The notes under the pieces are model-generated. The model searched no databases. It saw only the letters and a program-made list of their open reading frames with translations, and was not told the DNA's origin. From contig UZAE01013058.1 of the NCBI GenBank assembly GCA_900617975.1, forward strand, positions 2,499 to 27,169: DNA of 24,671 nucleotides. Direction: 5' to 3'. Shown one piece after another: positions 18,501 to 24,671 of the stretch. Position 1 is the stretch's first letter, and each line of letters opens with the position of its first letter. The position numbers were made by a program, and so were the translations under genes. The DNA comes from Rodentolepis nana (lineage: Eukaryota > Platyhelminthes > Cestoda > Cyclophyllidea > Hymenolepididae).

Positions 18501-20224
18501 AGTCAAGACAGAATATTAAAAGTATATGACATGCCCAATGCATTCAACAAATTAGGACACACACCCTAATGAGACTTTGATTAACATTGAGATCGTTGTG
18601 AGCGTGGACAAAGAAGACGTCAGTGGCTTCGCGGCACAGCAGGCGCACTCGCACTGAACCAGTGAACTTGAAATTTTTCACGTCCACACCGTCAATAAAA
18701 GCTTGCAAACGCAAGTCATAGTGGAGTGGAATCACTGTATAAGGCAATCGAACATCCTTCACTCGTGTTACGAGAGCACCTTTAGTTCCTGTTGAATCCA
18801 AGGGATTGTCTTCGTGCCCTAGAGAACGAAGAGTTCATTGAGTTTAATTGGCAAAAATTATAGCCTACTTAATCGAATTACTGCTTAGGCAATCGATAGT
18901 TTCGGCAACATCAATAAGCAAATTTTACGATGAACAATCCCAATCGAGAGAATTTTTTTAGCTTTAATTATCTAAAGTTAACTGAGAGAGAGATAATGGA
19001 TAAATCAATATTTAAGAAAATCAATAACCAAACAGTTATTGTCAGCTTTAGACTACCTTGCGAATTTGTATTAGCTCAAATATTCAATCAACTAATCAAT
19101 AAAGAAGTGTTGATTAATTATGGTAGTGTCGTCCATATATCCAAGTTCTTTTGTTAGGTTTGGAAAACATTTAGACGAGAATCCATTTTTTTATTTAAAC
19201 CGATTAAGGTCAGAAAATGATATGTTGACTGATAAATGCAAGTCAGAATAAAAATAAATAATCCGATTTCATTATTACGACTTGAAGATGCCAAAAACTG
19301 CGTAAAAATATGAAAGCGGTGATTTACAAGTCACCATATTTTTTGAACCCCGAGATGATAGAAGAAAAATAGTTGAGAAAAAAATAAGAGAGAAAAAGAA
19401 ATCATTGCAAATTGTAGCATAGCAACTTAAATTAAGGCAAGTTATAAATGACACTTACTAGTCCCAGAGATGCCAGCTTTAGGGAAGTTATCTAGATGAA
19501 AAGTTTGAGAGATGATTTTATGCTCTTAATGGGATAGCGAATTCCCTCCGTAAAAGCGATTAGAATTTTAACGAAATAGAGACCCCTTAATGACAACGCT
19601 TTTTTTCTTAATTCAAATCAAGGGCACCGATATGGTACATAATATGAGGCGAATTAGGGACACTTGACATGCAATTTATAAGTATTTAATTGGATTAAAT
19701 TAATATGAATGTCTTCCAATTAGTTCCAGGCATAGAGTTAAGGTGAAACAATGGCGTTACATTTTATCATGATTTACAGCAACCTCAAAGAAAATAATAC
19801 GGAAACAGAGAAAGGGAAATCGAGTCAAATTCTAATTTGCTCCCGAAGTAAGATGAGACAAGAATCCGCAAGAGGGGAATCCAAAATGTCTGAGAGATAA
19901 CTATGAAGTTCGTCAATAAGCAAAAGTACGAAGTTATCTATGTCAATAAAATTACAATTAAGGAATTCTTGATCTTCTCGCTTCAACTAGAATAATACGA
20001 AGAGAAGGTTCTTGTTTTAATTGCCATAAATGTGCAATGCACAACCTACCGTCAAGATTAGCGTCGGAGAGAGTTCGATACTTTAAAAGATAATAAAGAG
20101 TTGTTCCGAGGAAGACTAAGGCCAAAATGGAGACCACGCCGAGTAGAATGCCTAGAATAATAACCAGACTCCGTTTGGATTTGGTAGTTTCCACACCCGG
20201 CGTATATTTATTATCTCCCGACAT
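2491..20224 (-). CDS. M1-family zinc aminopeptidase, type II membrane protein (13 exons, 3' end beyond window)
   Basis: Seen: thirteen exons join in frame at 20224-20050, 18818-18565, 17332-17133, 16620-16533, 15252-15067, 14427-14307, 12278-12124, 8725-8612, 6531-6397, 4319-4254, 4185-4120, 2825-2650 and 2576-2491. They give about 607 residues. A hydrophobic helix spans about residues 20-48 after a short basic tail, the GAMEN exopeptidase motif is at 352-356, the zinc site is H388-E-x-x-H392 plus E411 (18 residues later), and the catalytic tyrosine is Y474 in ISYSK. Family knowledge: M1 (gluzincin) enzymes remove single N-terminal amino acids from peptides using one zinc ion; the type II anchor puts the catalytic domain outside the cell or in the lumen. 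Candidate N-glycosylation sites include NQS, NTS, NKT and NMT. Inference: aminopeptidase N or glutamyl aminopeptidase class; substrate specificity cannot be read here. M1 ectoenzymes usually run 900-1000 residues, so about a third is missing at the left edge. No intron or exon shows a disabling lesion. Confidence 0.93.
2650..2825 (-). CDS. Aminopeptidase exon 12: end of catalytic domain
   Basis: Acceptor GATCTTTCTAG, donor AACAA|GTTGCG. The 58 codons include [19 protein letters not shown], the M1 'v..vM..Wt.q.GyPvv.v' motif, and then FELTQQRF, the 'l.Q.rF' strand that begins the C-terminal part. The donor is non-optimal. Reading through it meets stops within about 50 bases, and splicing to 2576 restores the expected frame. 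Confidence 0.9.
2826..4119 (-). other. Intron 11 (1294 bp)
   Basis: Strongly AT-rich, with a perfect hairpin at 3476-3500 and no repeat copy or exon recognised. Confidence 0.85.
4120..4185 (-). CDS. Aminopeptidase exon 11: YL.kh.f.Na...dLW
   Basis: Acceptor TTTTTACTTCTAG, donor GAG|GTATGT. The 22 codons [20 protein letters not shown] match the M1 pattern 'YL.k..f.Na...dLW..l', which closes the catalytic domain. Length is 66 bases in phase 0-0, the same length as exon 10, although the two share no sequence. Confidence 0.93.
4254..4319 (-). CDS. Aminopeptidase exon 10: KGA helix
   Basis: Acceptor TTATTATTTAG, donor AAA|GTAAGT. The 22 codons [11 protein letters not shown]...FRQGLK continue ISYSK of exon 9 to give SYSKGAAVLRM, nearly identical to the M1 consensus. 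The 66 base exon is in phase 0-0 and is separated from exon 11 by a 68 base intron. Confidence 0.93.
4320..6396 (-). other. Intron 9 (2077 bp)
   Basis: Contains repeat copy 2, a G11 tract at 5375-5385 and a C14 tract at 6230-6243. The section 5630-6080 is strongly AT-rich without coding content. Confidence 0.88.
4596..4980 (+). repeat. Dispersed repeat, copy 2 (mosaic with internal duplication)
   Basis: Same start and end as copy 1. A 33 base block occurs twice, at 4661-4693 and 4741-4773, exactly 80 bases apart. The DNA between resembles other copies more than its own flanks. About 24 bases present in copy 1 (the GATGATAATTGTC region) are missing just before the tail. It lies in intron 9, antisense to the aminopeptidase. 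The tail runs into GGCTAAGCCACTTGCGC, discussed in the findings. Confidence 0.9.
6397..6531 (-). CDS. Aminopeptidase exon 9: catalytic tyrosine
   Basis: Acceptor ATGCTTTTCAG, donor AAA|GTGAGT. The 45 codons include [17 protein letters not shown], matching the M1 'v..p.ei...Fd.isY.KGa' block; Y474 is the transition-state tyrosine. The segment [10 protein letters not shown] corresponds to the family's LDsl.sSHPi, with arginine where histidine is usual. Phase is 0-0. A (TA)15 microsatellite lies about 17 bases upstream of the acceptor. Confidence 0.95.
6548..6578. repeat. (TA)15 microsatellite
   Basis: Uninterrupted TA repeat within the branch-point region of the exon 9 acceptor. Confidence 0.97.
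7163..7516 (+). repeat. Dispersed repeat, copy 3 (full length)
   Basis: Starts GGGGGTGTGTGATAGATTTAC and ends AAATAGATATCTATAGAG, matching copy 1 at both termini. The centre carries (GTCT)n and (CCCCCT)n runs at about 7340-7404. The frame that is open in copies 1 and 5 is broken here. It lies in intron 8, antisense to the aminopeptidase. Confidence 0.9.
7602..7624. repeat. (TG)11 microsatellite
   Basis: Uninterrupted TG repeat in intron 8, about 85 bases beyond repeat copy 3. Confidence 0.97.
7901..7938 (-). repeat. G-tract array on the transcript strand (G-quadruplex motif)
   Basis: The minus strand reads successive runs of four or five G separated by single T: GGGGGTGGGGGTGGGGGTGG and onward. 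This satisfies the standard four-tract quadruplex pattern with one-base loops and lies in the pre-mRNA sense. Confidence 0.85.
8612..8725 (-). CDS. Aminopeptidase exon 8: third zinc ligand
   Basis: Acceptor CGCCATTTCAG, donor ATG|GTATGT. The 38 codons begin [20 protein letters not shown], which continues HEIAHQ to give the M1 signature with 18 residues between the second histidine and zinc ligand E411. The tail, [11 protein letters not shown], matches the helix that follows in M1 enzymes. The exon is in phase 0-0. Confidence 0.96.
9126..9156 (+). repeat. mariner left terminal inverted repeat
   Basis: The left end pairs with 10390-10420. The inner 24 bases agree at all but one position; the outer seven agree at only three, so the extreme end has diverged or was altered at insertion. 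Confidence 0.85.
9308..10346 (+). pseudogene. mariner transposase, one frameshift and one nonsense mutation
   Basis: The first frame (9308-10000) encodes 230 residues. These are an N-terminal helix-turn-helix domain (about residues 1-60), a second helix-turn-helix (about 80-112), the linker LWIPHQL in place of the family's WVPHEL, and TGDEKW with the first catalytic aspartate near D155. A frameshift at about 9980-9998 moves the reading into the next frame. There, HHDNARPH gives the second aspartate, and [11 protein letters not shown] the third 34 residues later (D34D). A TGA at 10302-10304 replaces the tryptophan codon expected in LPERW. The frame then continues in good family sequence, [12 protein letters not shown], to TAA at 10344-10346. 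All three catalytic aspartates are therefore present but not in one product. An intact family member is about 345 residues. AATAAAG at 10343 may be a poly(A) signal. Confidence 0.93.
10390..10420 (-). repeat. mariner right terminal inverted repeat
   Basis: Read inward on the minus strand it starts TTAGGTTGGCAACTAAG, close to the usual mariner terminus, and is flanked by TA. It appears better preserved than the left end. Confidence 0.85.
12124..12278 (-). CDS. Aminopeptidase exon 7: GAMEN motif and HExxH zinc helix
   Basis: Acceptor CCCTCCCTTTCAG, donor CAG|GTATGC. The 51 full codons contain [13 protein letters not shown], the exopeptidase motif that anchors the substrate amino group, and end exactly at SHEIAHQ. 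This supplies zinc ligands H388 and H392 and the general base E389. HEIAH is an accepted variant of the usual HE[LIV]AH. The exon stops one residue after the motif, so the third ligand lies on exon 8, across a 3.4 kb intron. Confidence 0.96.
12279..14306 (-). other. Intron 6 (2028 bp)
   Basis: Contains a 15 base C tract at 13128-13142. Overlapping weak frames around 12300-13060 look like chance. No repeat copy was found. Confidence 0.85.
14307..14427 (-). CDS. Aminopeptidase exon 6: entry to catalytic domain
   Basis: Acceptor CCTTTGTTATCAG, donor ACCG|GTAAAT. It encodes 40 residues plus one base. It begins FTVWARPD, the M1 'v.vwa.p' motif, and ends [13 protein letters not shown], the M1 'yfg..YPLpK.D' motif that precedes the active site. 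The final G joins AT of exon 7 to give the expected aspartate. Confidence 0.93.
14428..15066 (-). other. Intron 5 (639 bp)
   Basis: AT-rich with a GATGATGATGAT run near 14718. A 63 codon plus-strand frame at 14803-14994 has no recognisable content. Confidence 0.85.
15067..15252 (-). CDS. Aminopeptidase exon 5: end of N-terminal domain
   Basis: Acceptor TGTTCTAG, donor AAT|GTAAGT. It encodes 62 residues in phase 0-0. The sequence contains a SLSNMP segment, the M1 'alSNMp' motif, and [11 protein letters not shown], the M1 'mstYLlAf.v.df' motif. A candidate glycosylation site NTS sits just before the latter. Length is 186 bases, so the exon is symmetric. Confidence 0.94.
15253..16532 (-). other. 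Intron 4 (1280 bp)
   Basis: Contains a (CCT)n run followed by an 11 base C tract (16197-16223) and a pair of abutting short hairpins (16086-16115). No coding content was recognised. Confidence 0.85.
16533..16620 (-). CDS. Aminopeptidase exon 4: TQ.eptdARr.FPC.DEPa motif
   Basis: Acceptor TCGTTGCAG, donor GAA|GTACGT. It encodes 29 residues including [20 protein letters not shown], an almost canonical M1 signature (aTQfeptdARraFPcfDEPafKa.f). The glutamine of this segment helps bind the substrate N terminus in known M1 structures. Exit phase is 0. Confidence 0.95.
16769..16876 (+). repeat. Dispersed repeat, copy 4 (3' fragment)
   Basis: Only the 3' third is present: CCCCCTCTCGAATTTT, CACTTTGGTGTTCCTCCTCC, AGTCAGCTAAATGGCTAATGATG and CGCCTCCCATTTGAAAT. 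A 5' truncation of this kind is typical of target-primed retroposition. The usual AAATAAATA tail is replaced by GCTCATAATTTTTAGCC. It lies in intron 3, antisense to the gene. Confidence 0.85.
16890..16945 (+). other. tRNA-like (pol III box B-like) block next to repeat copy 4
   Basis: GGATCGATTCT at 16931-16941 matches the box B consensus GGTTCGATTCC at 9 of 11 positions. It is preceded by GAGGTTGTG, a common lead-in in tRNA-derived SINEs. TTAGCCACTTTTGCGTGCGAG upstream is only loosely like box A. No full tRNA cloverleaf can be drawn, so this is at most a decayed tRNA-derived SINE head. Confidence 0.3.
17133..17332 (-). CDS. Aminopeptidase exon 3: N-terminal beta domain
   Basis: Acceptor AAATTTTAG, donor AA|GTAAGA. 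It encodes 66 residues plus two bases. The end of the exon carries [17 protein letters not shown], equivalent to the M1 pattern f.G.l.....GlY.SsY, which precedes the substrate-site loop. The two trailing bases AA join the first base A of exon 4 to give lysine. Confidence 0.9.
17333..18564 (-). other. Intron 2 (1232 bp)
   Basis: AT-rich and without recognisable features; a short TATATATTTATAATGG run occurs near 18303. Confidence 0.8.
18565..18818 (-). CDS. Aminopeptidase exon 2: start of N-terminal beta domain
   Basis: Acceptor TTCTCTAG, donor AGG|GTGTGT. It encodes about 85 residues. They include [15 protein letters not shown], the characteristic opening of the M1 N-terminal domain (consensus LP..v.P.hYdL.l), then a segment [13 protein letters not shown] matching the family's G.v.i.l.c strand. 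The exon leaves in phase 0 and joins exon 3 cleanly. A candidate glycosylation site NQS lies near the end. The donor GTGTGT is weaker than the others in this gene, so the exact 3' edge is the least certain of the exon. Confidence 0.88.
18819..20049 (-). other. Intron 1 (1231 bp)
   Basis: AT-rich, with GTAGGT donor and TTCTCTAG acceptor. I see no repeat copy or coding exon. One 75 codon plus-strand frame at 18930-19157 has no recognisable content. Confidence 0.8.
20050..20224 (-). CDS. Aminopeptidase exon 1: cytoplasmic tail and signal anchor
   Basis: The exon encodes 58 residues plus one base. It starts at an ATG with A at -3, a favourable context. Residues 1-18 are polar and end in the basic cluster KSKR. 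Residues 19-48 form one long hydrophobic segment rich in L, V and I with no signal-peptidase-like end. Positive charge on the N-terminal side predicts a type II (N-in) membrane protein, as in vertebrate aminopeptidase N and glutamyl aminopeptidase. The donor is G|GTAGGT. The dangling G joins GG of exon 2 to make glycine, so the phase fits exactly. The start codon choice rests on this topology and on the promoter-like sequence about 220 bases upstream. Confidence 0.85.
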
Positions 20225-20420
20225 TGTCTGAATTAGATTACATCCAAAAAATGTAGTCAGATAAGGCGAAATTTACAGAGAAGGGGAAGCCAGGTCTGTC
20301 TATTAAAAGTACAGAGAAGGGGAAATAGGTAGAAAGAGAGAGAGTGTGTGTGAGGACAATACCCTTGAGAAGTAGGTGAGATCGGGAGTCAAGAGGATGA
20401 GAGGGTAGTCCAAAAGCGCG
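20225..20420 (-). other. Predicted 5' UTR of the aminopeptidase
   Basis: This stretch lies between the inferred transcription start and the start codon. It carries a 15 base direct repeat, TACAGAGAAGGGGAA, at 20274-20288 and 20310-20324, followed by an AG/TG-rich run at 20335-20352. No splice sites were needed to connect it to exon 1. It may be shortened if the transcript is trans-spliced, as happens in flatworms. Confidence 0.4.
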
Positions 20421-20442
20421 ATCAAGCTCTCGAACACATGCG

Positions 20443-20506
20443 TTTTTATAGCTCCACTAGCCCACATTGGCCTAGAAATGCTCTCATTGGTTACCCACTA
20501 ACCAAT
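20443..20506 (-). promoter_or_regulatory. Putative core promoter: TATA box with CCAAT boxes
   Basis: Read on the minus strand, TATAAAAA lies at 20450-20443. CCAAT lies at 20470-20466 and 20490-20486, and the inverted form ATTGG at 20506-20502. If transcription starts about 30 bases below the TATA box, near 20415, then the CCAAT at 20490 is near -75, the classic position. The predicted 5' UTR to the ATG at 20224 is about 190 bases. The arrangement is seen; promoter function is inferred. Confidence 0.55.
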
Positions 20507-23500
20507 TAAGAATGACCAAATAAATCTAAGTGCGCGCGTATATCGGTGCAACTATGACAGCTCTCTTCCCGCTCCACTGTTCCAACACTTAACCCACTCT
20601 ATTGAGCCCTCTTTAACAAAAAAATACAAAAAGATAAATATTTTAGATAAATAAGGATTTTATATCTAATCAAACGACATTTACAAGAAAAATTGAATTC
20701 AAATTTTCGTTAATTTTTTTCCACTTGAGTTACATCATCTCGAAGCATTTCTTCCCGAAAGTTGGCTTCTGAAATAAAGAAAAAATATTTTTATTGTAGA
20801 AATTATATTAAGTCGTTACCGTAAATTTGATATAGTCATGTCTGAAAACAATTATCTCCCTTTTATCAATCACAAAGGAATTGAAATATCATATAACATT
20901 GAGGTGGTAATTTAATATTTGAATGAAAACATTTTCGTTATCTCAGTTCCATTTTTTCAAGATAAATTTGGACTGAAAATTGTGGACAATAATTAATTTC
21001 AGTAATCCAGGCAAAATTGACCCGATTCTAAATAGGCGCTCTGGATAATTCTCTGGATGATTTCAAAAATTAGAAGAAATATTTCAGGGTAAGCAAAGTT
21101 TTCCAAGCAATTGGATTCGAACAGGAAGTTCTTAAATATGCACACAAGATACGGAATGAATTCATTTGATAATAAATCCAATTTTCATAGACGAGAGAAA
21201 TTAAAGGAGAGATAAGTTTAAGTGACGATTCACATAATCTCCAGAAGACGAAAAGGACCGTGGTCACTCCAATATCACGCACAATGTTGCCATTGGAAGA
21301 TTATCTGAGAAAAAAACAGGTACAAATAATTGTTTAAATTCGTCATCTCAAGCGGTTTTTTTTCAAAAACAAAATGGGAGAACTTCGGTTATATTAAAAG
21401 AAAAGACCCAAGCCTAGGAGGTATCTCCTGATGGATGAAATAACTTAGAAATGGAAAAAAACTGAAAGTGGACACAGCAGCGCAGTTCAGCTTTCACCTT
21501 CCTAAATAGGCTTCCGGATCACATATAGACACTGGTTGAGAAGTGTCAGCCAAACGGCATGGATTAAAAAACTGAAACTTATAGAAGAGTTGCGTATTGA
21601 GTTGGCCCAACCAATGACTTGTTTATATAGGCATTTACAATGACCGAATGGTTATGCGGACAAGTATCAAGGACAGAAAGTGGTGAGAAACGGGTCCTGC
21701 TGGGGCACAGATAAACGATTGACACGTGAGACACTAGACCTAAGTGGGGGGAGGGGAGGGGGTAACTCGTGTAGTAGAAGAATGGGAGTTGTAATTCGTA
21801 TGAAGTGGAGAACAAAATCGAGCCAACTCCCTCCACTTAGCGCACAGAGCCCACACTGGTGCACATGCCCGAAATTGGAGATATTAAACAGTATCAGACA
21901 GGGGGGGGAAGGGGAGAAGGAAGGAGATATGGACAGTATGGGGGAGTGAGGCAGGGAATCTGAGGGCAGTAGCACGGGAACACGTGGGTGTGGTCAATTT
22001 AATTGCCACTACCGCCATCGTTGTTGTCGCTGTTGTCGTCATCGTGTCATTAAACTTCAAGCGGGCATACAAACAAAAATTAAAATAAAACACAGCGAGA
22101 TGAACACACCCTTGCAGTCGATTATGAAATGGAAAAAACAGTAGATCTGGCGTATCTCAGTAGCCATTTAATGCAATTTAAACAAATCGCACAAACACTC
22201 CCTTGAGAGGCGAAAAATGCAGAATGCACAATTGGGCTTCCACTTATTAACACCAAATTTTACTTTCAAGCAAAGGGAAACCCCACTTTAAAATTCTAAC
22301 ATGTGAGAATAAGGCGAAATGCCACTAAAAGTTTACCCCTGTTTCGAAGAAAAACCAATAACAGTTTGTGCTCTAAAACGCAAATGCAGAAGGTTATGAC
22401 TACCCAGAAATCTGGTCACACATGGTGCCAGAATTAAAAGATGCTATTTCAAAAATGGTCTATATGCAACAAATACAAGAAGAAACTTATGGATATGAAG
22501 TTTTGGAACATGGAGAAAAGAAACACTAATGACAGTTTAAGCAATCAACGAATGAAACATCTCGGAATAAAAAAGCGCCAAGATCAGGGCGGAAAGAAGG
22601 TGGAAGGAGAGGTGGAAAGATTATCTAAGAACTGGATGGTTGGTTAAATCGCCAAAAAAAATCGGAACAATCATCATCTTAACAGTGGGGGGGGGGGGAC
22701 AATTTGCTTACATCAAATAAATGACGGTCTGCAATGACAATTGTCAATTAACTAACAAAAAAGAAAGAAAGCCTTACATTTACTATACACAAATCTTGAA
22801 GACAAACAATTTACAATTGAACAAAAGTCGCTTTGACTGAATTCGTTTAAGGCTGACGACAAACAAGGCTCAAAAGAGACTGACACCGCAGCAGTGGAGA
22901 CAGTGTTTTGTTGTATTTATTTTTTTGGAAACTTACAAAAATTTCCCAATGTCTAGGAAGTAAACATTTAAGCTTCCACAATCCCTCACCCCAGTCCATT
23001 CCACACAAAGTTGTCTAAGTATTTGATCTTTTTGGCAAAAGGCATTTCGACACAAAAGTAAAAAAACAGCCATTAAGCAATGTCTACTTGAGCAGACACA
23101 AATTGTGGAAACCAGCTGGCAATCTTTTAGGAAACCCCATCCCAGTCGAATATTATGTAACATCAATTTGTCATTTCAATTATCTCGGAGGGAATTAAAG
23201 CGAAAAATCGTTCCACTATCGATAAATAATAATTAATAAAAATAGTAATGGAGATAATCCAAAGGAAGATTCATGAAAGTTAATTTTGAAAGGACAGTCG
23301 GTGAATGTAGTAAATAACTGTGCAATCATAAACATGAATACTATAACAAAGTAGGAATTTACGGTGGTCTGATATGGCTTTAAACACATCTCGATTAATT
23401 TTTTTAATTCCCTACACTCTCTACCAGTTTAATGAACTTTATGTTAAACTATTTTAGATGCTCCCATCAACTAGCTTCTATCAGCTTACAGATCTACTGA

Positions 23501-24230
23501 AATGAAGATGAGAGTGATGCAGCCATCAATCAGTCAAATCTGTGCTGAAGGTGGAGAGTGGAATCGCAATTCTGCGTTACAGAAAGATTAAACTAAACTA
23601 AACTTGAAAAGTTCAAACATTTTTTCCCAAAAATAACGCAGTTTCTTCAGCCAATACATGTGCCTTAATTAGAAAATCAACCAAAAGGAAATTATGCACT
23701 AGGTAGGTGTAATTTCTTCCTAAAATACAGTGCTTAGATGGTAAAAATGCTTATTAAGACACAATTTTCCTCATTCTCATTAAAATGCCTTCATTTCAAT
23801 TTGTTACGAAATACTTTCATAGTAATGATTAAATCTGAGGATTAAAATAGATTGATTTTCAATTACTCTTTCAGGAGGGAGAAAAAAACAAGACTGAATC
23901 TACCAACAGAAAAACTTATATTTTGTTTAAATTATAAAGCAGAAGGTAGAAACCAAAGCTGTTTATATGAGTAACGTTTTAATGCAACTTATTTTAGATT
24001 ATGATTTCTAAAACCCAATTTAAAAACTAGTTTCTCTGCTATTTCAGTTGGCTATATATATATGTAAATTTAGTTGGCAGATAAGCGTAATTAAACAAAC
24101 AAGTGAAACGAAAGAAGAGAGAGAGAAATAAATGAATATTGCTAAAATAAAAAGTTCTGTGTAGAATTTTTCAAAAAATCAATACATTGCAGACATTACA
24201 TTCTTCCCGCTGCTAAATCAACAACTTCTA
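20507..24230. other. Upstream region without a supportable gene
   Basis: No exon chain can be assembled. It holds a purine-rich, G-rich stretch (about 21740-21955), a G12 tract at 22687-22698 and a TGT/CGT-rich stretch at 22020-22045. A weak isolated terminal-exon candidate at 20768-20710 is described in the findings. Confidence 0.6.
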
Positions 24231-24567
24231 ATATTTATTTATTTATTTATATCAAATGGCAGGCGTTGTGAAAGTTATCATTAGCCCTTTAGTTGACTTC
24301 AGGTTTCACAGAGGAGGAGGAACATCAAAGTGAAACAAGTCGAGAGGGAGAGGGGGAACAGAAGAGAGTTTCAAAGATGTAAAAGAAACAGAACAAAAGG
24401 TTGAAAAAATGTGAGGTGAGTACTGTGGAAGTAGTCGAATATGACATACAATGGGGTGGTGTTAGTTTGAAGTCAGAAGTCAACTGCCAATTAATAGATT
24501 TTTTTGCCGTATGAGTATACGTTGCCCAGGATGCACCACGTGGAGGCAAGTCTATCACACACCCCAC
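24231..24567 (-). repeat. Dispersed repeat, copy 5 (full length)
   Basis: Inverted relative to the other four. The plus strand begins with the tail as TATTTATTTATTTATTTAT and ends with AAGTCTATCACACACCCC, the reverse of the 5' start. It keeps an open frame similar to copy 1 (24567-24325), with [20 protein letters not shown]. It lies outside the aminopeptidase transcription unit. Confidence 0.9.
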
Positions 24568-24671
24568 TTCAAATATTAATGAGCCCTAAACATTTCGGAT
24601 ATAAACTCACCCAACCACTCAAGTTTCAAATCTCGAAGATGTTTAAAGACCATATTTAACAATAAGCACTT

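Noticed and set aside
18930..19157. 75 codon plus-strand frame in intron 1
   Set aside because: No recognisable motif, no splice or promoter context, and similar lengths arise by chance in this base composition.
21112..21127. TGTTCGAATCC on the minus strand as a tRNA box B
   Set aside because: The flanking bases cannot form a T-arm stem and no acceptor stem or box A lies at the right distance.
20999..21282. Two overlapping minus-strand frames (IVRDIGVTTVLFVFWRLC... and LLSNEFIPYLVCIFKN...) that could join by a one-base shift
   Set aside because: There is an in-frame stop just inside the only good acceptor and no match to a family I know. Hydrophobic composition is expected from AT-rich DNA. 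A decayed gene remnant cannot be excluded but is not supported.
21667..22093. Overlapping frames of 69-102 codons on both strands
   Set aside because: They follow a purine-rich/pyrimidine-rich tract and a trinucleotide-like stretch with few stop codons. Low-complexity translation, no splice context.
22933..23166. 77 codon minus-strand frame in the upstream region
   Set aside because: No family resemblance and no acceptable acceptor/donor pair that keeps the frame.

Overview
The window is eukaryotic, AT-rich genomic DNA. It holds the 5' two-thirds of one spliced protein-coding gene on the minus strand and a set of mobile-element insertions. The gene is a membrane-anchored M1-family zinc aminopeptidase (aminopeptidase N / glutamyl aminopeptidase type). 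I placed thirteen exons with GT/AG boundaries and matching phases between 20224 and 2491. Together they encode about 607 residues: a cytoplasmic tail, a signal-anchor helix, the N-terminal beta domain, the complete catalytic domain (GAMEN, HEIAH plus a downstream glutamate, catalytic tyrosine) and the start of the C-terminal ERAP1-like domain. A weaker candidate exon lies at 279-205. The rest of the gene, roughly 300 residues for a typical M1 enzyme, runs off the left edge of the window.

The species is not determinable from the sequence alone. Spliced M1 enzyme, kilobase introns mixed with 68-73 bp micro-introns, a mariner element and a short retroposon-like repeat point to an invertebrate animal. 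My tentative guess is a parasitic flatworm, possibly a tapeworm, from a general impression of the repeat; treat this as weak inference.

Layout from right to left, following the gene: 24567-24231 is a minus-strand copy of a dispersed repeat of about 340 bp. 24230-20510 has no gene I can support. 20506-20443 has CCAAT and TATA boxes in good promoter order. 20420-20225 would be the 5' UTR. Exon 1 (20224-20050) encodes the membrane anchor. Exons 2-6 (18818-14307) encode the N-terminal domain and the approach to the active site. Exon 7 (12278-12124) carries GAMEN and HEIAH. Intron 7 (3.4 kb) contains a 1295 bp mariner element with a broken transposase. Exon 8 (8725-8612) carries the third zinc ligand. 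Exons 9-13 (6531-2491) complete the catalytic domain and open the C-terminal domain.

Mobile and simple sequence is concentrated in the introns. Four further copies of the dispersed repeat (1662-1997, 4596-4980, 7163-7516, partial 16769-16876) and the mariner all lie antisense to the aminopeptidase. There are about ten G or C homopolymers of 10-15 bp, two G-quadruplex-type tracts in intron 8, and (TA)n and (TG)n microsatellites. I see no CRISPR array, rRNA, intact tRNA, operon or other multi-gene system. The most unusual points are the unidentified repeat family, its mosaic and tRNA-like junction copies, and the split zinc site with a mariner-bearing intron between its halves.
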